9,680 bases of DNA from an archaeon. Its GTDB lineage: Archaea; Thermoproteota; Nitrososphaeria; Nitrososphaerales; UBA183. Of this stretch, positions 1 to 5,324 are shown piece by piece. Positions within the stretch are counted from its first letter, which is position 1, and every line of letters starts with the position of its first letter. A model generated the notes under the pieces. It was not told the DNA's origin. It was given only the letters and a program-made list of their open reading frames with translations, and did not search any database. The translations under genes were made by a program, and so were the position numbers. The stretch spans positions 1 through 9,680 of the forward strand of contig JAKAPI010000024.1 in the NCBI GenBank assembly GCA_021807225.1, written 5' to 3'.

Positions 1-80
1 GGATGGGCTATGTGAAAGTCACCAAGGTCGGCTCCCTGAACCAGATCGAGGCGCTGAAGGAAAGAAGGACGGAGGGCTAG
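1..80 (+). CDS. 3' end of an unrecognised gene (partial)
   Basis: An open frame enters from the left edge and stops at TAG 78-80. The visible peptide is about 25 residues, beginning near MGYVKVTKVGS and ending ALKERRTEG, a basic helical tail. An ATG lies at 3-5, but nothing shows that it is the true start, so this is most likely the C-terminus of a longer protein. The stop is followed after one base by the stop of the minus-strand gene, so the two genes converge with almost no space between them, a typical compact archaeal arrangement. No function can be assigned from so short a piece. Confidence 0.45.
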   Translation, partial: MGYVKVTKVGSLNQIEALKERRTEG

Positions 81-81
81 G

Positions 82-1938
82 CTACTGGCCGCCCACTGAT
101 GCGGCGGCCTGAAGCTCCAGAGAAGCCTGTGCGATGGCCGTGACCCCGTCCGCTATGTCAAGGCCCGAAAAGAACCCGACTGCGGCGCTCAGTTCGGCCT
201 GGGCAGAAAGCCTGTCCGCGATCCTGGAGCCGAGGTCGGAACCGAGGTAGGCACCCGCGGTCGAGGTCGTTCTCACGGAGGCTGCGGCCTGGGCGACCAG
301 CGCGGAGCCGTCGGCCGTGAGCCCGCTCGCACTGGTGGCGAAGGCACCTACTGTTCCCCCTTCGCTGGAGTTCGCCTCGGCCGCGAAGAGGGAGGCCGCC
401 TGCGAGAGCGCCTGGACCGACGACGAAGCCTGTGACATGGCGGCGGAACCGGTGGCGTTCAGATAGGCCTGGGCGGCCACGGTCTGCGAGGCCGCCGCGC
501 CGAGGAGGCTCGAAGGCACGGTGATCTGTGGCGCCTGGCCGACGACCACGTTCTCGAACGCCGTGATGTCTCCCTGGACCGTCGCGGTCGCCGTGGCCGC
601 CTGGCTCAGCGACCCCGTGATCCCGTCCACGCTCCCCGAGACCTGGAGGCCCGCGAGGTTGGCATAGATCGCCGAGACCCCCGGGACGCTGGTGAGGGCA
701 GAGAGGTCAGAGAGGACCTTCTGATAGGCGGCCACGTAGGCGCTCCCGCTCGTCTGCACGCTCGACGCGTCCTGCGAGGTGGCTGCCGCGTAGGCCTGGA
801 AAGCGGAGAGCTTCGTCTGAGAGTAGGCGGAGCCGTCTGAGGAGGCGGCGTCGGCGTCCGCTATGAACGAGGTCGTGGCGGACTGGCACCCCTGGATGTC
901 TGAGACGACCCCCTGCAGGGGCGTGATGCCTGGGAGCCCCAGCAGCGCCGATAGGTTCGAGCCGACCTGCGAGGCGACCGAGACGGCCGCTGAAGCCGTC
1001 GAGCTGACGGAGCCCATGTCGACGGCTGCGATCGCTCCTGCAAGCGCGGACGCGCCGGAGGCCACCTGGCCCTCCGATGACGCCTGCGCCTGAGTGAATG
1101 AGGAGTAGGCGTGCTGGAACTCCGCGTAGCTCGCGTTGACCGAGCCCTCAGCCGCCATGGTCGAATTGGCCTGGGCCATGAGCGGGACGACGACCGAGTT
1201 CACGTACGCGTCAGACCTCTGCACGTAGCCGTAGGAAGCGATGGCCTGGAGCGCCGACTGCGTGGAGTTCAAGCTGGCCCTTGCGGCCTCCACGAGGGCC
1301 ATGGCTTGCGAGAGGTCTGCGCTCGCCCCAGCCTGCCCCTGGGCCGCGGCGGAGAGGGAAGCAGCCTGAGAGAGGCTGAGGGCGGCGGAAGCGACCTGGG
1401 CGTCCAGCTGCGCGCACGCCTGGGCCAGCGTGGCCGTCCCCGTGGAGGACCCGGACGCCTGGGCGCAGACGGCAGCGGCGGCGGAGACCACCACCGCGAC
1501 GCTTGCGTTCACCTGTGTTATCGCCTGCTCCACGGTGGCGGCGTCGAACCCGACGGAGAGCCCGGCGTCCCCGATCGCGACGCTCGCCGAGGCCGCTGCT
1601 GCGGTGTAGTCCTTCATCGCAGCCTGGACCGACTGGATGCCCCCGGAGATGTCAGTCCCTGCCAGGGCGTCCGCCTGGGCAGCCGCCAGGAGGGTGTCTC
1701 CCTCGCTGAGGAACGACTTGGCCTGCGACACGGCCAGGCCGTGAGACGCGGCGAAGTCCACGACTGACTTCGCGTACACCGCCGAACCCTGGCCCGCCGA
1801 GATCAGAACCGAAAGCTGGGCAGGGGTCTGGACGGAGGCGCCGGAGCCCGCGGCCAGGAAGATGGGGGTGGCGAGGCCGGCGAGGAGGAGGCAGACCATG
1901 GTGGCTGCCATCCGCTTCGTTCCTGCGGTCGCGGTCAT
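82..1938 (-). CDS. Secreted Ala/Ser-rich helical protein, unknown function
   Basis: The protein has 618 residues. A basic N-terminus and hydrophobic stretch (about residues 9-31, ending LAAGSGA) look like a Sec signal peptide, so export is likely. The mature part is extremely rich in Ala, Ser, Gln, Val and Thr, with few basic residues and no Trp. It reads as many amphipathic or coiled helices. The element LSQAASL(S/F)AA occurs twice (about residues 189-198 and 511-520), and related SQA/AQA units recur, so it may have grown by internal repetition. Cys158 and Cys175 could form a disulfide; Cys351 is alone. The ATG at 1938 is preceded by GGAGGTGA (1948-1955) with a 9-nt spacer, a strong ribosome-binding site. 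The gene shares an upstream palindrome with the DUF4382 gene, suggesting co-regulation. I recognise no family; a surface, adhesive or S-layer-associated role is only a guess from composition and the signal peptide. Confidence 0.75.
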   Translation of the reverse strand: MTATAGTKRMAATMVCLLLAGLATPIFLAAGSGASVQTPAQLSVLISAGQGSAVYAKSVVDFAASHGLAVSQAKSFLSEGDTLLAAAQADALAGTDISGGIQSVQAAMKDYTAAAASASVAIGDAGLSVGFDAATVEQAITQVNASVAVVVSAAAAVCAQASGSSTGTATLAQACAQLDAQVASAALSLSQAASLSAAAQGQAGASADLSQAMALVEAARASLNSTQSALQAIASYGYVQRSDAYVNSVVVPLMAQANSTMAAEGSVNASYAEFQHAYSSFTQAQASSEGQVASGASALAGAIAAVDMGSVSSTASAAVSVASQVGSNLSALLGLPGITPLQGVVSDIQGCQSATTSFIADADAASSDGSAYSQTKLSAFQAYAAATSQDASSVQTSGSAYVAAYQKVLSDLSALTSVPGVSAIYANLAGLQVSGSVDGITGSLSQAATATATVQGDITAFENVVVGQAPQITVPSSLLGAAASQTVAAQAYLNATGSAAMSQASSSVQALSQAASLFAAEANSSEGGTVGAFATSASGLTADGSALVAQAAASVRTTSTAGAYLGSDLGSRIADRLSAQAELSAAVGFFSGLDIADGVTAIAQASLELQAAASVGGQ

Positions 1939-1947
1939 GCCTTGAGG

Positions 1948-1955
1948 TCACCTCC
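1948..1955 (-). promoter_or_regulatory. Strong Shine-Dalgarno of the Ala/Ser-rich gene
   Basis: The minus strand reads GGAGGTGA, 9 nt before the ATG at 1938. It matches the archaeal anti-SD and fixes the start. It implies a transcript with a leader, which conflicts with the TATA-like element at 1963-1968, because that element would place transcription initiation almost at the ATG. Either the true TATA lies further upstream or the TATA-like match belongs to the operator. Confidence 0.65.
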
Positions 1956-1962
1956 GAGGGTA

Positions 1963-1968
1963 GGATAA
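1963..1968 (-). promoter_or_regulatory. TATA-like element of the Ala/Ser-rich gene
   Basis: The minus strand reads TTATCC within TTCCTTATCCTACCC. Its centre is 27.5 nt before the ATG, exactly as for the TAATCT element of the DUF4382 gene, and the sequence resembles CTTATCTACCC upstream of the DUF929 gene. Archaeal TATA boxes sit about 25-27 nt before the transcription start. The AT content is modest, so this is a weak box or a regulated promoter. Confidence 0.4.
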
Positions 1969-1992
1969 GGAACCCTCTGGAACGCGCGTTCC
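1969..1992 (-). promoter_or_regulatory. Predicted operator, copy 1
   Basis: On the plus strand this holds GGAACC (1969-1974), four bases, then the perfect palindrome GGAACG-CG-CGTTCC (1979-1992). The direct GGAAC units are 10 bp apart. The same arrangement occurs upstream of the DUF4382 gene at the same distance from its start codon (palindrome centre to first base of ATG, 47.5 nt in both). It abuts the TATA-like element, a position where a bound regulator would interfere with or recruit TBP/TFB. The likely binder is the HxlR-type protein encoded next to copy 2, by inference from proximity. Confidence 0.6.
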
Positions 1993-2005
1993 AACGCTCG
2001 GGGAT

Positions 2006-2197
2006 TCATGGTTCCCCTCTGAAACACTCCTCGAGCGCCCAGATGGCGTAGTCGAGGTCCACCAGCTTGGCCACGGTAGCCTCCCTCTCCTTCAGCAGGA
2101 GCCGGAGGTGTGACTCCCGGAGGGCCCTCGAAGATTCGGGCAGGGCCCCCCATGGGACTTCGACCAGGGTCACCGCAGGGCTGTCGCCGGGGACCAT
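2006..2197 (-). CDS. Small helical protein, about 63 aa, unknown function
   Basis: This short frame begins MVPGDSPAVTLVEVPWG and ends with a Leu/Glu/Lys/Arg-rich helical stretch, then LEECFRGEP and TGA. I chose ATG 2197 over the in-frame TTG at 2198-2200 because GGTGAT (minus strand, plus positions 2206-2211) sits 8 nt upstream as a good ribosome-binding site. The protein has no signal peptide or membrane segment and looks cytosolic, possibly one helical hairpin that could dimerise. It follows the DUF4382 gene and its predicted terminator in the same direction, so it would be expressed by readthrough or from a weak promoter. I do not recognise it. Amphipathic character and the SD make it more likely real than chance. 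Confidence 0.5.
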   Translation of the reverse strand: MVPGDSPAVTLVEVPWGALPESSRALRESHLRLLLKEREATVAKLVDLDYAIWALEECFRGEP

Positions 2198-2205
2198 CAA
2201 GACGG

Positions 2206-2211
2206 ATCACC
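2206..2211 (-). promoter_or_regulatory. Shine-Dalgarno deciding the start of the 63-aa gene
   Basis: The minus strand reads GGTGAT, 8 nt before the ATG at 2197. It complements the 3' end of archaeal 16S rRNA and favours that ATG over the adjacent TTG. It begins immediately after the T-run of the upstream terminator. Confidence 0.5.
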
Positions 2212-2240
2212 AAAAACGGGGGGTGGCCTAGGAGGCCACC
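2212..2240 (-). terminator. Hairpin plus T-run ending the DUF4382 gene
   Basis: On the minus strand GGTGGCC, loop TCCTA, GGCCACC form a perfect 7-bp stem (plus positions 2222-2228 and 2234-2240). It is followed by a C-run, G and TTTTT (2212-2216). The stop codon (TAG, plus 2228-2230) overlaps the end of the stem and the loop, so the last codons of the gene form part of the hairpin. T-runs alone can terminate archaeal transcription, and the hairpin strengthens the call. Confidence 0.55.
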
Positions 2241-3253
2241 ACTGTGGTACTGGCGTATGTGTTGGCGCCGATGCAGGTGACCACGTACTGCTCCCCCGTA
2301 AGGATCCCGGTCAGCTGGGCGCCCGTTATGGCGCTCCCGGTGTAGTCGAGGTTCGCCGAGCTCCCCGAAGAGACCGTGGCGCCCCCGTTGAGGAGTGCCG
2401 AGGCCTGGAGGGAGGAGGCTTGCTGGACCGCACCTGAGCTTGTGACCGTGAAGACTGCGGAGCCGCTCAGCGAAGCCGGGAGGCTTGCCGAGAGGAAGGC
2501 CGTGCCAGACACGGGAGTCACGATGATCTCCTGGACTTGGGCGTCGGCGCTCCCCGCGTTCTGCAGGGTGAGGGACATGGTGTTGCCTGAGATTATGGCC
2601 TGGACGTTCAGGTTGGTGCTCGTCTGGGACATGAAGGTGCTCCACCACGCCTGGCTTGAGAGGTCGAGGGTGGCCCCGACCTGGAGGGCGAGGGATGCGG
2701 TGGTCTGCGGCGGCACGGTGGTGGCCACCGCGGTCGCGCTGAAGACGAACTGGGGGCTCGAAGTGGTCGCCGTGTTCTCTATGAAGGTCCTGAGGTCCAC
2801 CAGCGCAGCTGCCGATGAGCTGGCGTTGACGTTGACTTTGCTCTGCGACTGGGCCGTCAGGGTGCTCGACGCTACGGTTGCCGCGTAGGTCTGCCCCTGA
2901 TAGACCACCTTGCAGGAGTCGACGTTGAACCTGAAGGCATCATAGCTGGCTGCACTGACTTGGGAGGTGGCGAGTGTCTGGGCGGTGCCCTGGGAGGCCA
3001 TCAAGTCCATGGTCCCCGAGCCGCTGACCTGCGTCCACCCGCTTGCCATGTCCTGGCCGGACTGGTGGGCGTAGACCGAGCTGTAGGCCACCGTGGCGTC
3101 ACTGACCCCGGACGAGGCGACTGCCGGGTCCGTGCCCATGATCGCCAAAGTCCCTGACTTCGCCTGACTTGGGTTGGTTAGTGCGACCGCGGCCGCCAGT
3201 ACCATCACTAGGGCCACTGCGATCGCTACTGAAGCGACGTATGTTTTCTTCAT
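2228..3253 (-). CDS. Secreted DUF4382-domain protein
   Basis: The protein has 341 residues. MKKTYVASVAIAVALVMVLA and the following Ala/Val stretch form a signal peptide or anchor (about residues 4-25), with likely cleavage after SQA near residue 31. Residues 34-178 follow the DUF4382 pattern: a GTL...GTDP opening, a VAYSSVYAHQSG...SGW strand pair, then MDLMA, a YDAFRFNVDSCKVVYQGQTY segment and a late hydrophobic strand (FVFSATAV). DUF4382 proteins are exported beta-rich domains of unknown function, common in archaea. Residues about 213-330 form a second Ser/Thr-rich beta region with a strand-like NTMSLTLQNAGSADAQVQEI segment reminiscent of archaeal surface or pilin-like beta domains. Cys114 and Cys327 are the only cysteines and could pair. 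The ATG at 3253 has no SD, and the TATA-like element at 3278-3283 would give a nearly leaderless transcript. It shares an operator with the Ala/Ser-rich gene. Confidence 0.8.
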   Translation of the reverse strand: MKKTYVASVAIAVALVMVLAAAVALTNPSQAKSGTLAIMGTDPAVASSGVSDATVAYSSVYAHQSGQDMASGWTQVSGSGTMDLMASQGTAQTLATSQVSAASYDAFRFNVDSCKVVYQGQTYAATVASSTLTAQSQSKVNVNASSSAAALVDLRTFIENTATTSSPQFVFSATAVATTVPPQTTASLALQVGATLDLSSQAWWSTFMSQTSTNLNVQAIISGNTMSLTLQNAGSADAQVQEIIVTPVSGTAFLSASLPASLSGSAVFTVTSSGAVQQASSLQASALLNGGATVSSGSSANLDYTGSAITGAQLTGILTGEQYVVTCIGANTYASTTVVAS

Positions 3254-3277
3254 CGGGGGGTGTTCGCCGGCCGGGGG

Positions 3278-3283
3278 AGATTA
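3278..3283 (-). promoter_or_regulatory. TATA-like element of the DUF4382 gene
   Basis: The minus strand reads TAATCT inside GGTTCCTAATCTCC. Its centre is 27.5 nt before the ATG, identical to the spacing at the Ala/Ser-rich gene. No Shine-Dalgarno lies between it and the ATG, so the message is probably leaderless. Confidence 0.4.
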
Positions 3284-3334
3284 GGAACCCCGGGGAACGG
3301 GCGTTCCCGAACGGTTTGGAACGGCGATGGAACG
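3284..3334. promoter_or_regulatory. Predicted operator, copy 2, with extra half-sites
   Basis: The core is GGGAACG-GG-CGTTCCC (3293-3308), a 7+2+7 palindrome. GGAACC lies 10 bp to its left (3284-3289). On the right are CGAACG (3308-3313), GGAACG (3318-3323) and GGAACG (3329-3334). Starts at 3284, 3294, 3308, 3318 and 3329 give steps of 10, 14, 10 and 11 bp, mostly about one DNA turn. The region lies between the divergent DUF4382 and HxlR-type genes, consistent with a cooperatively bound regulator acting on the exported-protein gene and possibly on its own gene. Confidence 0.6.
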
Positions 3335-3386
3335 AGGATTCGGGGCGCGGCGCCAGAAGCCTGGCCGTGCGTCTCCGGCTCCCTTC

Positions 3387-3394
3387 TTTTATAA
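3387..3394 (+). promoter_or_regulatory. TATA box of the HxlR-type gene
   Basis: TTTTATAA is the clearest TATA box in the window, in an otherwise GC-rich stretch. Its centre lies about 25 nt before the TTG codons at 3416 and 3419, which predicts a leaderless transcript starting at or next to the first codon. Confidence 0.7.
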
Positions 3395-3415
3395 GCGGCA
3401 GCGAAGTCGTGCGAC

Positions 3416-3874
3416 TTGTTGCACCGCGAGGGCGAGAAGACACCCCCGGACGCCCCGGCGCAGGAAGGAGACGGACTGCTGGAGAGCCAGTTTCAGGAGT
3501 ACGCGGAGTCTGCGACCGCATTCGTGAGGCGGACGAGCGCCAGGGGGGCGCTTTCCTACCGAGGGGAGCAGCGGTCGGTCAAGGACAACGTCAGCATCGC
3601 CAAGAAGGTCTTCAGCAAGTGGTCCGTCGAGATCATCCTCACCATCTACTCCCTGAAGTCAGCGGGGTTCGGGGACCTGAGGAGGCTGCTCCCGGGGATC
3701 ACGTCCCAGGTGCTCTCCAGGAAGCTCAGGGACCTGGAGGGGCTCGGTTTCGTGCAAAGAGAGGTGATCCGCGCCAGGCCCGCCAAGGTCAGGTACTCCC
3801 TCTCCAAGAAGGGGGAGCTGCTGGCGAAGATAGGGGAGCCTGTGATAATCTACCTGCGCAAGTCGGTGGGGTAG
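3416..3874 (+). CDS. HxlR-type winged-helix transcriptional regulator
   Basis: The protein has 152 residues. The first 55 or so are polar, low in hydrophobics and probably flexible. Residues 60-147 match the HxlR/MarR-like winged helix: IAKKVFSKWSVEIILTIYSL (helix 1, with the family's K-W...IL pattern), FGDLRRLLPGITSQVLSRKL (recognition helix region), RDLEGLGFVQRE, then the wing PAKVRYSLSKKGELL. There is no cysteine anywhere, so it is not a thiol redox sensor like some HxlR relatives. The TATA box at 3387-3394 points to TTG 3416 or 3419 as a leaderless start; no ATG or GTG is better placed. It is divergent from the DUF4382 gene, with the GGAACG array in the 162-bp gap, so it is the prime candidate to bind those sites. 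It converges on the VKOR-like gene with 8 nt between. Confidence 0.8.
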   Translation: MLHREGEKTPPDAPAQEGDGLLESQFQEYAESATAFVRRTSARGALSYRGEQRSVKDNVSIAKKVFSKWSVEIILTIYSLKSAGFGDLRRLLPGITSQVLSRKLRDLEGLGFVQREVIRARPAKVRYSLSKKGELLAKIGEPVIIYLRKSVG

Positions 3875-3882
3875 GGGCGGGG

Positions 3883-4335
3883 TCAGGACGCGAGCAGGCC
3901 CCTGACCGCTAGCGCAGTCAGGGCGTAGTTGACGAGGTACATCCCCACGCAGATGGGGCAGAGCGCGTGGATCACCCCGAGCTCGATGTACCAGAGGTAG
4001 AGAGTGAAGATGTTCCCCACCATGAGCAGGGGCACCATGACTTCGGGGTCGAGGGAGCCCCTCTTCCTGGAGAACCAGACGCCCAGTCCCATCAGCAGCG
4101 GGAACCAGACCAGCCCGAGGACGTACAGGGGGAGGCCGTTGGTGTTGGGCGGGAGTGTGGCGTAGCCGCTGGCGAAGACGGAGGAGCAGGATAGGAAGGG
4201 GTTGACGCCGGTGAACAGGCTGCATGCGTTCGAGCCGGGGCCCGTGAAGGCCGTAGCCTCGTCGTAGCCGTGGTATATCGCGATGATGAACCCAATGGCG
4301 GCCAGCGCCACGAAGGCCTTGCTCAGTCTGTCCAA
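3883..4335 (-). CDS. VKOR-family membrane thiol oxidoreductase
   Basis: The protein has 150 residues and matches the vitamin K epoxide reductase (VKOR) family, quinone-dependent membrane enzymes that reoxidise thioredoxin-like partners and so drive disulfide formation outside the cytoplasm. Visible features are a first membrane helix (about 6-21), then the exposed loop cysteines Cys38 (NACSLF) and Cys50 (LSCSSVF). Further helices span about 68-88, 98-118 and 127-147. The quinone-side active motif is CPIC (Cys126, Cys129) in [15 protein letters not shown]. All four catalytic-type cysteines are present and the length suits a single-domain bacterial or archaeal VKOR without a fused thioredoxin. 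The start is TTG at 4335; an in-frame stop three codons upstream leaves no alternative. It overlaps the end of the DUF929 gene by 13 nt, implying translational coupling with its likely redox partner. Confidence 0.88.
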   Translation of the reverse strand: MDRLSKAFVALAAIGFIIAIYHGYDEATAFTGPGSNACSLFTGVNPFLSCSSVFASGYATLPPNTNGLPLYVLGLVWFPLLMGLGVWFSRKRGSLDPEVMVPLLMVGNIFTLYLWYIELGVIHALCPICVGMYLVNYALTALAVRGLLAS

Positions 4336-5267
4336 TGTTGGTCAATGGCGCGGGCGGGGACGGCTAGGAGAGCCTGCGAGCCTGCAGGGGGCATAGAGAC
4401 GAAGGACAGCGTCTGGTTGGCGTAGCTCTGGGTGCAGACGGCGCTCGGCGTGTTGTTGGTGACCTTGCAGATGGCCGTGATCAGGGTGTTCGCCGCCCCA
4501 TCGATCATCTGGGCGACCCCGCTGTTCGGGTTGTCCAGCTGGGACGCGATCTGCGTCCAGTTCATGCCGATGATGTTGGGCTGCGAGGAGGATGCCAGGT
4601 ACTGCTGCTGGTCCGGGAGGACGAACTGGGCTCCGCAGTTCACGGCGTACTGGTTGGCGATGTCGACGAAGGGGATGCCGCCGGCCTGGTTGTTGGTGGA
4701 GCAGACGTCAAACTGCGACACGAGCGACTGCTGCTCCGAGGTGAGAGGCTGGATGACCTGCTGTTGCCCTTGCCTCCCGAACTTTTCGACCGGGACGAAG
4801 GTGACGTAGCTGCTGGTGTAGGTGGCGTTGGCGAAGGTGAAGGTGGGGGTGTTGGCGTTCAGGTCGGTGCTGGAAGAGAGCATGTACTCGAGGCCCTGGA
4901 AGGTCCCGAAGCGGGAGAGGGCGACGATCAGGCTCCAGCGCTCGATGGCGCAGTAGGGGCAGAACTCCCCTCCGATGTAGAGGACCTCGGGCTTCCCTCC
5001 CGACGTGAGCGGGGTGCCTGAGATCTTGACAGGGGGACTGACCCCCGTCGGCGCGCCGACTGCGGCGAGGGTGGAGTCGCTCACCCCGGTGATCTGCTGC
5101 TGGAGGGTGCCAGAGACGGGCTGGCCGATGTACTTGTCGTACTGGCTGGTACCCATGGCGGCGACGAAGTAGACCAGGACAAGAAGGCCGACGAGGACGG
5201 CGAGTATCGAGACCCACAGAATACGCCTCCGCCTCTGCCGGGCGCGGAGGTTAGCTTTGATGGCCAA
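4323..5267 (-). CDS. DUF929 membrane-anchored thioredoxin-like protein
   Basis: The protein has 314 residues and fits DUF929, an archaeal thioredoxin-fold family. A basic N-terminus (RARQRRRR) and one membrane helix (about 17-38) would anchor it with the rest outside. The redox motif is [13 protein letters not shown] (Cys103, Cys106) after the strand PEVLYIG, and GGIPFVDI (Pro199) fits the cis-proline loop facing the active site. Cys189, Cys211, Cys267 and Cys278 are extra and could form structural disulfides. Followed by the overlapping VKOR-like gene, it is best read as the donor half of a DsbA/VKOR-like disulfide relay, though isomerase activity is possible. The start is TTG at 5267; CTTATCTACCC lies about 30 nt upstream and no SD is seen, so a leaderless start is plausible. 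A slightly different N-terminus cannot be excluded. Confidence 0.85.
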   Translation of the reverse strand: MAIKANLRARQRRRRILWVSILAVLVGLLVLVYFVAAMGTSQYDKYIGQPVSGTLQQQITGVSDSTLAAVGAPTGVSPPVKISGTPLTSGGKPEVLYIGGEFCPYCAIERWSLIVALSRFGTFQGLEYMLSSSTDLNANTPTFTFANATYTSSYVTFVPVEKFGRQGQQQVIQPLTSEQQSLVSQFDVCSTNNQAGGIPFVDIANQYAVNCGAQFVLPDQQQYLASSSQPNIIGMNWTQIASQLDNPNSGVAQMIDGAANTLITAICKVTNNTPSAVCTQSYANQTLSFVSMPPAGSQALLAVPARAIDQHWTD

Positions 5268-5293
5268 GGCTGCGGAAGAGCCTCTCAGAGGGT

Positions 5294-5299
5294 AGATAA
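5294..5299 (-). promoter_or_regulatory. TATA-like element of the DUF929-VKOR pair
   Basis: The minus strand reads TTATCT within CACCTTATCTACCC. Its centre is 29.5 nt before the TTG start. Between it and the start lies a short perfect inverted repeat, CCTCT-C-AGAGG on the plus strand (5281-5291), which could be a regulator site or chance. The 57-bp gap after the radical SAM gene suggests that the redox pair has its own promoter. Confidence 0.45.
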
Positions 5300-5324
5300 G
5301 GTGTGAGACCGGCTCCGGGCGTCC

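Noticed and set aside
1111..1767. Plus-strand open frame inside the Ala/Ser-rich gene (218 codons)
   Set aside because: Arg/Gly-rich shadow translation. The minus strand has the signal peptide, SD and operator.
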